From contig CALRHO010000003.1 of assembly GCA_943359405.1 (NCBI GenBank), positions 1 through 30,305 on the forward strand: DNA of 30,305 nucleotides, given 5' to 3'. The stretch's first letter is position 1. Each line of letters begins with the position of its first letter. Below are positions 23,241 through 29,940 of the stretch, one piece after another. The notes under the pieces were generated by a model, which was not told the DNA's origin, searched no databases, and saw only the letters and a program-made list of their open reading frames with translations. Source of the stretch: Candidatus Nomurabacteria bacterium. GTDB lineage: Bacteria > Patescibacteriota > Minisyncoccia > Phycocordibacterales > UBA918. The position numbers and the translations under genes were made by a program.

Positions 23241-23272
23241 CGGCCTCGTATCTTCGATTAATTACCAATCGT

Positions 23273-23626
23273 ATGGCCACTGATTCCGCAAAAAAAGAAG
23301 CCAAGGCCGTGCCGGGCGAGATCAGTAAACTCCGTATTCGAGTGCGTGCCTACGAGCACAAAATCCTCGATGCGTCGGTAAAGCAGATCATCGATACCGC
23401 CGCCCGCTTCGACGTGAAGGCAGTGGGTCCGATTCCACTTCCCACCGAGATCAAGAAGTACACGGTCAATCGCTCGACCTTCGTGCACAAAGATGCGCGA
23501 GAACAGTTCGAGATGCGTATGCACAAGCGAGTGATCGACATCTTGAATCCCGGACCAAAAATCATTGAAGCACTCACCAACTTGTCGCTTCCCTCGGGAG
23601 TGAACGTAGATGTGAAGATGATGTAG
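23273..23626 (+). CDS. rpsJ: 30S ribosomal protein uS10
   Basis: A 117-residue small-subunit protein (also NusE in antitermination). The core KLRIRVRAYEHKILDASVKQ, VGPIPLPTEIKKYTVNRS and KRVIDILNPGPKIIEAL match uS10, with a charged N-terminal extension of about 17 residues. It lies downstream of tuf in a likely tuf-rpsJ transcript, and a perfect terminator follows. The last 49 codons and the terminator recur at 25888-26084, flanking an IS200-ALDH insertion that separates uS10 from its usual partner uL3. Confidence 0.97.
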   Translation: MATDSAKKEAKAVPGEISKLRIRVRAYEHKILDASVKQIIDTAARFDVKAVGPIPLPTEIKKYTVNRSTFVHKDAREQFEMRMHKRVIDILNPGPKIIEALTNLSLPSGVNVDVKMM

Positions 23627-23672
23627 CAACACAACAAAACTCCCCGGTAATTACCGGGGAGTTTTGTTGTAT
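23476..23672 (+). repeat. Direct repeat copy 1 (3' end of uS10 and terminator)
   Basis: 197 bp, about 97% identical (6 mismatches by eye) to 25888-26084. It begins within codon 68 of uS10 and ends two bases after the terminator palindrome. The intervening 2,215 bp hold the insertion. Confidence 0.95.
23631..23670. terminator. Terminator after uS10
   Basis: Perfect 20-bp inverted repeat centred on GGTAATTACC (23631-23650/23651-23670), with a TTTTGTTGT right arm. It also reads as a terminator on the other strand. Confidence 0.93.
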
Positions 23673-23733
23673 CCCTCTCTGGGAGCAAACCCCACGCCTT
23701 CAGGCGATCATTTTAAGATAGTAGAGTGAGCGG

Positions 23734-24180
23734 GTGAAACTATACCGAAAAACCAGCCACACCGTCTTTGACTGCAAGTACCACCTGGTCTGGACGACGA
23801 AGTACCATAAACGAGTTCTCGCTGGTCGTTTGGGAGTACGAGCCCGCGACCGCATCCGAGAAATCTGTGATACACACCAGGTCCAAATCCTGCGTGGTCA
23901 CGTATCGAAAGATCATATCCATCTCTTCTTCTCTATACCGCCACCGATTTCAATCTCTAAGATGGCACAGTTTCTCAAAGGGAAAACCTGGAGAAAGATA
24001 CTGCAGGAAAACCCGAAGCTCAATAAATCCTTCTGGGGCAAACACTTCTGGAGTCGGGGGTACTTCGTCGCCACCTCAGGTGCCATTACCGATGAGATGA
24101 TCATGGAATACATGAAGAACCCGGATGACGACATGGACAAGCGCGGAGATAACTTCACAATTCTAGACCTCTCACGCTGA
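23734..24180 (+). CDS. tnpA: IS200-type Y1 (HUH) transposase TnpA
   Basis: A 148-residue single-strand transposase. The HUH metal motif is present as HIHLFF (about residues 66-71). The nucleophile is probably the Tyr in EYMKNPDDD (about residue 126), downstream of GYFVATSGAITDEMI. Family landmarks FDCKYHLVWTTKYH near the N-terminus and FLKGKTWRKIL are also kept. The start is GTG 23734; no SD is obvious. The gene is intact, so the element may still be mobile. No TnpB gene is present. Confidence 0.92.
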   Translation: MKLYRKTSHTVFDCKYHLVWTTKYHKRVLAGRLGVRARDRIREICDTHQVQILRGHVSKDHIHLFFSIPPPISISKMAQFLKGKTWRKILQENPKLNKSFWGKHFWSRGYFVATSGAITDEMIMEYMKNPDDDMDKRGDNFTILDLSR

Positions 24181-24215
24181 CGACGGGCTTCAGCCCGTGG
24201 TTCATGTGCCAGGTA

Positions 24216-24250
24216 TGAACCACCACCGGCTTGGAGCCGGTGGTGGTTCA
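24216..24250. terminator. Perfect hairpin at the right end of the IS
   Basis: A 16-bp stem with a TGG loop (24216-24231/24235-24250). The repeated string GTGGTTCA occurs at 24198-24205 and again in the right arm. There is no T tract, so it may be an IS end or REP-like structure rather than a true terminator. The AT-rich gap to 24414 otherwise holds no gene. Confidence 0.5.
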
Positions 24251-24414
24251 GTGGTAATACTTGGAATTGTTGTCTTGAGGAAGGGGTACCTTTCATACTC
24301 ATAGGAATCACGAGCGGTCATTGCATAGATATTGTCGGAGATTTTAATGGACAGAATGTGTGTGTTAAGATGTGTACCAATAGTTAGTTCTGTATTAATT
24401 CTCCAAATTAAGTT

Positions 24415-25830
24415 ATGGAAACAATCATATCTTCTACTAATTTTTCCAATGTCGAAGCGCAAGAATTGGTAGATCGTCAACGTCGATATTTCATGACGAA
24501 CGTAACGAAGAAACTCGATTTTCGTCGTCGACAACTTCAGCGTTTGCGTGATTTGATAGAGCAATACGAAGACGACATCATGCAAGCCGTTTTTACAGAT
24601 TTGCACAAGCACGAATTTGAGGCTTATGCAGCGGAGGTGAGTTTTGTACGTAAAGATTTAGATAAAGCTATCGCCAATCTCGGCAAATGGGCTCATCCAG
24701 TAAACGTCGGCACGCCGCTTTTTCACTTCAAAGCCAGCAGCTACATACAAAGCGAACCTTATGGCAGTGTCTTGGTCATTGCGCCCTGGAATTATCCGTT
24801 CCAACTCCTGTTTGCCCCTATCGTCGGTGCTATAGCCGCAGGCAATACTGTCATCGCCAAACCCTCAGAGCTTGCGCCCGCTACGTCGAAAATTTGCGCG
24901 AAAATCATCAACGAACATTTTGAGCCACAGTATCTGCATATCGTCGAAGGCGCAGTAGCTGAAACACAGGCTTTGCTGGAGCAAAAATTTGACTATATAT
25001 TCTTCACAGGCAGCACCAACGTCGGTAAAATCATTTACCAAGCAGCAGCACGCCACCTCACGCCCGTTACGCTTGAACTTGGTGGCAAAAGCCCCTGTAT
25101 TATCGATTACGACACACATCTCAAATATACTGCCAAACGCCTCGTCTGGGGTAAATTCGCGAATGCTGGACAAACCTGTATAGCGCCCGATTACCTACTC
25201 GTCGACCGTCGCATCAAGGCCCAACTCGTCGAAAAAATCAAAAGCTACATCACCCACTTCTACGGTGAAAACCCTCAGGACTCCTCTTCCTATGGGCGTA
25301 TCATTAACGAGCAACACTTACAACGTCTCGCCTCATATTTGAGCGGCGGCAATATCGTACACGGCGGACATGTAGACGTGAAAGATAAATTCATAGCACC
25401 TACAGTCTTGGATAATGTCGACCTTAATAGCCCCCTGATGCAAGAGGAAATATTTGGACCTCTCCTTCCTATTGTTGAGTACGATGACTTGCGCGAAGCC
25501 ATCGACTTCATCAAACAGCGCCCCAAACCGCTAGCGCTCTATATGTTCAGCAAAGACGGCCAGAAAATACAACGCGTCTTACAAGAAACCTCCGCAGGCG
25601 GCGTAACCATTAACGATACCCTTATGCACATCGCCAATAGCGAGTTACCCTTTGGTGGTGTGGGCAATAGCGGCATCGGCGCCTATCATGGCAAACACAG
25701 CTTCGACCTCTTTTCCCACAAAAAAGCCGTCCTGCACCGCTCTTTCCTTATCGAAGAATCCATCCGCTATGCACCCTACGGCAAAGTTAGCCGCAAATGG
25801 CTCAAGCGCCTCATGGATTGGACGCTCTAA
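24415..25830 (+). CDS. NAD(P)-dependent aldehyde dehydrogenase, class 3-like
   Basis: A 471-residue enzyme oxidising aldehydes to acids, in the size range of class 3 (ALDH3-type) fatty or aromatic aldehyde dehydrogenases. Motifs: VLVIAPWNYPFQLL with the oxyanion Asn, TVIAKPSELAP for cofactor binding, FFTGSTNVGK, general base Glu in TLELGGKSPCII and catalytic Cys in FANAGQTCIAPDYLL; EEIFGPLLP follows. The C-terminal tail (about residues 425-471) is Lys/Arg-rich and may bind membranes as in other ALDH3 members. It differs from its neighbours: AT-richer, Lys mostly AAA where neighbours use AAG, weak SD. It lies between the IS and a duplicated piece of uS10, so it was probably acquired. The substrate is unknown. 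Confidence 0.92.
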   Translation: METIISSTNFSNVEAQELVDRQRRYFMTNVTKKLDFRRRQLQRLRDLIEQYEDDIMQAVFTDLHKHEFEAYAAEVSFVRKDLDKAIANLGKWAHPVNVGTPLFHFKASSYIQSEPYGSVLVIAPWNYPFQLLFAPIVGAIAAGNTVIAKPSELAPATSKICAKIINEHFEPQYLHIVEGAVAETQALLEQKFDYIFFTGSTNVGKIIYQAAARHLTPVTLELGGKSPCIIDYDTHLKYTAKRLVWGKFANAGQTCIAPDYLLVDRRIKAQLVEKIKSYITHFYGENPQDSSSYGRIINEQHLQRLASYLSGGNIVHGGHVDVKDKFIAPTVLDNVDLNSPLMQEEIFGPLLPIVEYDDLREAIDFIKQRPKPLALYMFSKDGQKIQRVLQETSAGGVTINDTLMHIANSELPFGGVGNSGIGAYHGKHSFDLFSHKKAVLHRSFLIEESIRYAPYGKVSRKWLKRLMDWTL

Positions 25831-25887
25831 CCTTAAAGCGGTCAGATTAAATTTTTGTAGCAGGCGATGTCCACTGCTTAACCGCCT

Positions 25888-26038
25888 GACCTTCGTGCAC
25901 AAAGATGCACGAGAACAGTTCGAGATGCGTATGCACAAGCGAGTGATCGACATCTTGAATCCCGGACCAAAAATCATTGAAGCACTCACCAACTTGTCGC
26001 TTCCCTCGGGAGTGAACGTGGATGTGAAGATGATGTAA
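25888..26038 (+). pseudogene. Truncated uS10 gene (C-terminal 49 codons)
   Basis: In frame it encodes the same last 49 residues as the intact uS10 (from TFVHKDAREQFEMRMHKR to VDVKMM), but there is no start codon or N-terminal two-thirds. The 57 bp between the ALDH stop and this fragment include a 6-bp stem (25861-25866/25883-25888). The fragment abuts the junction exactly where the duplicated region begins. Confidence 0.92.
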
Positions 26039-26042
26039 CGAT

Positions 26043-26082
26043 ACAACAAAACTCCCTGGTAATTACCGGGGAGTTTTGTTGT
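26043..26082. terminator. Terminator copy 2
   Basis: The same palindrome as 23631-23670 with one G.T pair (CCCTGG instead of CCCCGG). It would end transcripts of the ALDH gene before the uL3 promoter. Confidence 0.88.
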
Positions 26083-26116
26083 ATTGCGTTTGTCAGTGCT
26101 GCTCCTTGCATTTTTG

Positions 26117-26122
26117 TATAAT
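26117..26122 (+). promoter_or_regulatory. -10 box of the uL3 operon
   Basis: A perfect TATAAT (26117-26122) preceded directly by TG. The best -35 (TTGTCA, 26090-26095) is too far (21 nt). It lies just after the duplicated terminator, so uL3-uL2 should have an independent start near 26129. Confidence 0.55.
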
Positions 26123-26128
26123 TCGCGT

Positions 26129-26288
26129 ATAGTTCTGGCCACATATACGTAAGACCTACGTCCCCTACCAAATTGAGGCTAATTACCTCGGGGAACCAAT
26201 GGGCAGCTTTCCATTCCGCGACGTCGGAGGACGCTGTCCTCTGGTCGCGGTTTTGCGTACATGGCGAGATTATTACTTATAAGCACCT
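26129..26288 (+). promoter_or_regulatory. Structured leader of the uL3-uL4-uL23-uL2 operon
   Basis: Two stems: CCCC plus GAGG with CCTC plus GGGG (26162-26165, 26175-26178, 26186-26193), and a long hairpin with 7-bp and 6-bp helices (26216-26222/26244-26250 and 26227-26232/26236-26241). In E. coli the S10 leader is the target of uL4 feedback; here a leader sits before uL3 instead. A feedback role is inference. Confidence 0.55.
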
Positions 26289-26891
26289 ATGAAATTCGTT
26301 CTCGGAACTAAAGAGCGCATGACCCAGGTCTTTGCTGATGATGGTCGTGTGGCGGCTGGCACGGTACTCCGTGTAGCGCCCCACAAGGTCACCCAAGTAA
26401 AGACAGCCGACAAGGACGGCTACCAGGGCGTCCAGGTGGTCACGGGCGCACAGAAGGAGCATCGCGTGGCTAAGCCACAGCGCACCCAGCATGGTGGCGC
26501 TTACCAGTTTGCTCGCGAAATCACCGGTGGTGATATGGAGGCAGGAGCGACCTTTGATGTGTCAATCTTCGCCCCGGGCGACATTATTAGTGTGACAGCC
26601 ATTTCAAAAGGAAAGGGTTTCCAGGGTGTCGTCAAGCGTCACGGTTTTGCCGGTGGTCGCCGCAGCCACGGTCAGAAGCACTCGGAGCGTGAACCAGGTT
26701 CCATCGGCGGCGGTGGTCGTGCCGGTGGCCGCGTGGCCAAAGGCATGCGCATGGCCGGTCGTATGGGCGGTGACACGGTAACGGTGAAGAACCTCAAGGT
26801 ACTTCAGGTCAATGCTGCAGAGAATCTACTCCTCGTGTCTGGTGCAGTGCCAGGTCGTCCTGGCACGCTCGTTGAGGTTCGGAGTATCTAA
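26289..26891 (+). CDS. rplC: 50S ribosomal protein uL3
   Basis: A 200-residue large-subunit protein near the peptidyl transferase centre. The signature KGKGFQGVVKRHGFAGGRRS, followed by HGQKHSEREPGSIGGGGRAG and KGMRMAGRMGGDTVTVKNL, is diagnostic. The start ATG 26289 has no SD. It is the first gene of a uL3-uL4-uL23-uL2 unit with 1-18 nt gaps, which lost its normal connection to uS10 through the upstream insertion. Confidence 0.97.
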   Translation: MKFVLGTKERMTQVFADDGRVAAGTVLRVAPHKVTQVKTADKDGYQGVQVVTGAQKEHRVAKPQRTQHGGAYQFAREITGGDMEAGATFDVSIFAPGDIISVTAISKGKGFQGVVKRHGFAGGRRSHGQKHSEREPGSIGGGGRAGGRVAKGMRMAGRMGGDTVTVKNLKVLQVNAAENLLLVSGAVPGRPGTLVEVRSI

Positions 26892-26909
26892 GCCTAATCA
26901 GTCATTATT

Positions 26910-27590
26910 ATGGATGCAAAAGTATATTCGCACCAAGGCGCAGAAGTCGGGAAGGTAACTCTTCCAGAGGCGCTTTTCGGTGTCGCTTGGAACAATGACC
27001 TCATGCACGATGTGGTAGTAGGTATGCAGGGTAATGCCCGCGCTGGTACTGCTCACACCAAGACTCGTGGTGAGGTACGAGGTGGTGGTAAGAAGCCATG
27101 GAAGCAGAAGGGTACTGGCCGCGCTCGTCACGGTTCTACCCGCAGCCCAATCTGGGTTGGTGGTGGTGTGGCACACGGTCCTCGCAACGAGAAGGACTAC
27201 ACCGTTAAGATCAACAAGAAAGTACGTCAGAAGGCTCTCGCCATGGCCCTCTCAAAAAAGTTTACCGATAGCGAAGTGATCTTTGTTGAATCACTTGGCA
27301 TGACTGAGCCGAAGGCTAAGGACGCCAAGACTACCATCGCTGCCCTCGCCAAGGGTAGTGGAGAGAAGGCACTCGCAGGCAAGCGCAAGAACGCTGCCCT
27401 CGTGCTCCTCCCGAGCCGCAGTGAGGCTATCGAACTGTCGTTCCGTAACTTTGGTAACCTGGAGGTTATGCAGGCTAAGGACGTCAGTCCGGTAGACTTG
27501 CTCACTTATAAGTATGTGGTTGTCGCTGCGCCGACCGAGGCCCTTGCAGTCCTCGGCAAGCGTGTTGCTACCACCGCTAAGACTGCATAA
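26910..27590 (+). CDS. rplD: 50S ribosomal protein uL4
   Basis: A 226-residue protein lining the peptide exit tunnel. The core loop reads ARAGTAHTKTRGEVRGGGKK, then PWKQKGTGRARHGSTRSPIW, the tunnel extension typical of uL4. The C-terminal globular part contains NLEVMQAKDVSPVDLLTYKY. In E. coli uL4 also represses its own operon. The gene ends one nucleotide before the ATG of uL23 (TAA-T-ATG), suggesting translational coupling. Confidence 0.97.
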   Translation: MDAKVYSHQGAEVGKVTLPEALFGVAWNNDLMHDVVVGMQGNARAGTAHTKTRGEVRGGGKKPWKQKGTGRARHGSTRSPIWVGGGVAHGPRNEKDYTVKINKKVRQKALAMALSKKFTDSEVIFVESLGMTEPKAKDAKTTIAALAKGSGEKALAGKRKNAALVLLPSRSEAIELSFRNFGNLEVMQAKDVSPVDLLTYKYVVVAAPTEALAVLGKRVATTAKTA

Positions 27591-27591
27591 T

Positions 27592-27957
27592 ATGGGACTC
27601 TTCAGCCGAACCAAGAAAGAGGAGACCAGTGTAGTGGCAGCACCCGCCGCTACTCGCGCTGCTCGGGTCACTGACCGTGACCTGGCGAGCGTGATTGTAC
27701 GCCCACGGATTACCGAAAAGGCCGTTGGTATGTCTGATCGCAACGTTTACACGTTTGTGGTTCGCCGTGATGCGACCAAGTTCGATGTACGTGACGCAGT
27801 GAAGGCGCAGTTTGGCGTCACTCCGGAGAAGATTCGGATTGTCAATCGCGCACCAGCCATGCGCCACTCTGGTTCTCGCAACCGCGCAGCCCACGTACCT
27901 GGTATGAAGAAGGCGTATGTGTACCTCAAGAAGGGTGACAATATTACTCTTGTCTAA
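27592..27957 (+). CDS. rplW: 50S ribosomal protein uL23
   Basis: A 121-residue protein at the tunnel exit, the docking site for trigger factor and SRP. The core contains VIVRPRITEKAVGMSDRNVY, TFVVRRDATKFDVRDAVKAQ and a C-terminal MKKAYVYLKKGD. A charged, Ala/Thr-rich extension of about 30 residues precedes the core. The start ATG 27592 is chosen by its position one base after the uL4 stop; the longer frame from 27514 would overlap uL4. Confidence 0.95.
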   Translation: MGLFSRTKKEETSVVAAPAATRAARVTDRDLASVIVRPRITEKAVGMSDRNVYTFVVRRDATKFDVRDAVKAQFGVTPEKIRIVNRAPAMRHSGSRNRAAHVPGMKKAYVYLKKGDNITLV

Positions 27958-27971
27958 TTCACCAGCCTTCT

Positions 27972-28835
27972 ATGAAATTCTATAAACCAACCTCAGCCGG
28001 CCGCCGCGACGGATCGGTCATCGAGTACAAGAAGAAACTAACCTCAACCAAGAGTCAACCGCACAAGTCGCTCACCAAGGGTGCGCGTTCAACCGGTGGT
28101 CGCAACAGTCAGGGTCGTACCACTAACTACTATCGTGGTGCTGGTAACAAGAGTACCTACCGTATGGTGGACTTCCGCTACAACAAGAAGGGTATCCCCG
28201 CGATTGTTGAGACTATCGAGTACGATCCAAACCGCTCAGGTTTTATCGCGCTCGTGCTCTACCGTGATGGTGAACGTCGCTACGTGTTGGCGCCCCAGGG
28301 CCTCAAGCAGGGTGATGAGATTTTGACGGCCGAGGACGCCAAGCCAAAGATTGGTAACCGTCTCCCTTTGGCTTCCATTCCCGTTGGTGCCTTCGTGTAC
28401 AACGTGGAGGTAAAGCCAGGGAAGGGTGCCCAGATGGTGCGCTCAGCCGGTAGCTACGCTGAAGTGGTCGCACAGGACGGCGCGTACACACTTCTTAAGA
28501 TGCCATCAACCGAAGTGCGCAAGGTCCTCAGCAGTGCCTGGGCCTCTATCGGGGCAGTCTCAAACGAAGAGTATCGTCTCGTCGATCTCGGTAAGGCTGG
28601 TCGCGCCCGCGCTCGCGGTCAGCGTCCGAAGACTCGTGGTTCAGCTCGCAACGCCGTTGATCACCCTCATGGTGGTGGTGAAGGCCGCAGCCCACGTGGT
28701 CACCGTCGTCAGCGTACTCGTCAGGGTCGCCCAACTGGTAAGGGTCAGAAGACTCGTTCACCAAAGAAGTACTCAAACCCATTTATTGTTTCTCGCCGCA
28801 AGCCAGGCCGCCTCATGGCCATTGGTGGTCGGTAG
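27972..28835 (+). CDS. rplB: 50S ribosomal protein uL2
   Basis: A 287-residue primary 23S rRNA-binding protein needed for subunit association and peptidyl transfer. It begins MKFYKPTSAGRRDGSVIEYK, with GRTTNYYRGAGNKSTYRMVD in the N-terminal domain and RGSARNAVDHPHGGGEGRSP in the C-terminal domain, where the conserved His of DHPHGGGEG lies. A terminator follows 26 nt later, so the usual uS19 and later genes do not follow here. Confidence 0.97.
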   Translation: MKFYKPTSAGRRDGSVIEYKKKLTSTKSQPHKSLTKGARSTGGRNSQGRTTNYYRGAGNKSTYRMVDFRYNKKGIPAIVETIEYDPNRSGFIALVLYRDGERRYVLAPQGLKQGDEILTAEDAKPKIGNRLPLASIPVGAFVYNVEVKPGKGAQMVRSAGSYAEVVAQDGAYTLLKMPSTEVRKVLSSAWASIGAVSNEEYRLVDLGKAGRARARGQRPKTRGSARNAVDHPHGGGEGRSPRGHRRQRTRQGRPTGKGQKTRSPKKYSNPFIVSRRKPGRLMAIGGR

Positions 28836-28861
28836 GAAGACAGACGAAGACGTTTGGTGCA

Positions 28862-28897
28862 GCAAAAGCCCCGCGACTATGGTCGCGGGGCTTTTGC
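28862..28897 (+). terminator. Intrinsic terminator after uL2
   Basis: Perfect 16-bp stem (28862-28877/28882-28897) with loop TATG and a TTTT-containing right arm. Confidence 0.93.
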
Positions 28898-28899
28898 GT

Positions 28900-29056
28900 T
28901 TCTTGTACTCGTGATACATTTTTTATATGCACGTTCGTGTAATCAAGACCATTACAAAGAAGACCCGCTCTGGCGGTGGTTCTGCGTGATGGTCTTCCGT
29001 GACCACAAACGACGAAACGCAGAAACCCCGCCACATAACGTGGCGGGGTTTCGTTC
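28900..29056 (+). ncRNA. Possible small RNA with its own terminator (alternatively a 20-residue ORF)
   Basis: After the uL2 terminator a promoter-like TTGTAC (28903-28908) precedes an AT-rich TTTTTTATAT. AAGACCAT (28944-28951) and ATGGTCTT (28989-28996) are 8-bp inverted repeats enclosing a CCGC-TCTG-GCGG hairpin. A second terminator follows at 29022-29052. The same interval holds a 20-codon frame from ATG 28927 (MHVRVIKTITKKTRSGGGSA). Either reading may be right. Confidence 0.4.
29022..29056 (+). terminator. Intrinsic terminator
   Basis: Perfect 13-bp stem (29022-29034/29040-29052), loop ATAAC, followed by GTTCTTTT. Confidence 0.9.
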
Positions 29057-29077
29057 TTTTAGGAAAGGGATACAGCG

Positions 29078-29539
29078 ATGGATGGTGGATTATTGCAACG
29101 GCCTCATTCTGACTGGTGGCGCGCACGGTATGCTTCGCTTTCTCCCCATGACTGGGAGCGGCTGTTGGAGCATGCTGATGAGCGGCTGCGGCTGGGTTTA
29201 CTCCATAACCCCTACGCACCGCGAGCGGCAGTCGAGGCGCTTGCGTGGCAGGAGCTCTTTCGTGACGGCAATGTGACCAGGGTGCTCATCGAGGTGGCGT
29301 CCAGTCGGTTGGTGTCGGCCGATGTCCTACGGGAAGTTGCTTCGTGGCGGGTGTGGGAAGTGTGGGCAGTGCTGCTTCACAACCCCAACCTGCCCGACGA
29401 CGTCCTGGGCCACATTGCCCAATGGGATCATGGCGATGCTATGTTGCGCCGAGAATATCAGTACCTGAGGAGCCGGGCAAAGGAAATCTTGGCCGAGCGG
29501 GCTAAGGTAGTCAAGAAGGAAGTTGGCCGCGCCCCGTAG
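29078..29539 (+). CDS. Repeat protein with LRV-like (variant leucine-rich) motifs
   Basis: A 153-residue soluble protein. Two units resemble variant leucine-rich repeats: LRLGLLHNPYAPRAAVEALA (about residues 37-56) and AVLLHNPNLPDDVLGHIAQW (about residues 97-116), both with LLHNP followed by Pro and a helix. Such repeats form helical superhelices used for binding. The C-terminus is Lys/Arg/Glu-rich. ATG 29078 has AGGAAAGGGA (29061-29070) upstream, one of the few SD-like sites outside the island. The function is unknown and the family call is tentative. Confidence 0.6.
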   Translation: MDGGLLQRPHSDWWRARYASLSPHDWERLLEHADERLRLGLLHNPYAPRAAVEALAWQELFRDGNVTRVLIEVASSRLVSADVLREVASWRVWEVWAVLLHNPNLPDDVLGHIAQWDHGDAMLRREYQYLRSRAKEILAERAKVVKKEVGRAP

Positions 29540-29551
29540 GGGCGCGGCCAA
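29523..29551. terminator. Strong hairpin over the end of the LRV-like gene
   Basis: Perfect 13-bp GC-rich stem (29523-29535/29539-29551) with a GTA loop overlapping the stop codon. Only TTT follows a few bases later, so termination is likely but not typical. Confidence 0.6.
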
Positions 29552-29628
29552 ACCATTTCTCCCGCAAAGGAAACTCCTATTATCACCTACGATAGTAGTG
29601 ACAGGTTACGTAGTTACGGTGTGGCAGG

Positions 29629-29940
29629 TCATACTCCCGGCTTCCGTTCCCGGCTGCTCCAGGTAAAGGCGTGGAGTTTTTTCGATTTTGCGAGTGTCGC
29701 TACCAGTGGGTGTGGGTCAGTGGTGGTATGGACGGCTACCTTTTGCACCCCTTGGCCAGAAATGATGAGTCCCATCCCGGCCGTTGTGTAGACGGCCGTA
29801 ATATGTCGTTTATTCGAGTTGCGTCGGCCGTCGATGATGCCCGGGGCGATCATTTTGATCCCCGGGAGTTTTTCGAGTTCCGCTACTACCAGGGCGGCAG
29901 TATCAGTGAGGGTGGTGTGTGAGCGACCGCGTTGCTTCAT
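29629..29940 (-). CDS. Small conserved protein, DUF2103-like
   Basis: A 103-residue protein starting MKQRGRSHTTLTDTAALVVA. It contains PGIKMIAPGIIDGRRNSNKR and GQGVQKVAVHTTTDPHPL, with several His and a compact alpha/beta pattern. It resembles the DUF2103 family (predicted metal-binding proteins) as I remember it, but I could not check this. Its ATG overlaps the stop codon of the upstream membrane-protein gene by ATGA, so the two are translationally coupled. Confidence 0.6.
   Translation of the reverse strand: MKQRGRSHTTLTDTAALVVAELEKLPGIKMIAPGIIDGRRNSNKRHITAVYTTAGMGLIISGQGVQKVAVHTTTDPHPLVATLAKSKKLHAFTWSSRERKPGV

Larger units (their letters stand above)
23676..24250 (+). mobile_element. IS200/IS605-type insertion sequence
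   Basis: The transposase gene is bracketed by short subterminal hairpins with the same TTCA loop: CGCC-TTCA-GGCG (23695-23706) on the left and CGGGC-TTCA-GCCCG (24184-24197) on the right. Such imperfect-palindrome ends, without terminal inverted repeats, are typical of this family. A further perfect 16-bp hairpin (24216-24231/24235-24250) follows and may be part of the right end or a terminator. The outer boundaries are approximate. The IS sits directly after the uS10 terminator. Confidence 0.75.
25888..26084 (+). repeat. Direct repeat copy 2 (uS10 3' fragment and terminator)
   Basis: Second copy of 23476-23672. Differences by eye: two in the codons (both synonymous: GCG/GCA and GTA/GTG), three at and just after the stop codon (the stop is TAA here, TAG in copy 1) and one in the terminator stem. 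Confidence 0.95.

Noticed and set aside
24202..24612. Antisense ORF over the IS right end and ALDH start
   Set aside because: It reads through the perfect IS hairpin and opposes a well-supported gene; no motif.
25652..26038. 128-codon frame ending in the uS10 fragment
   Set aside because: It starts out of frame within the ALDH gene; only the last 49 codons are uS10-derived, with no initiation signal.
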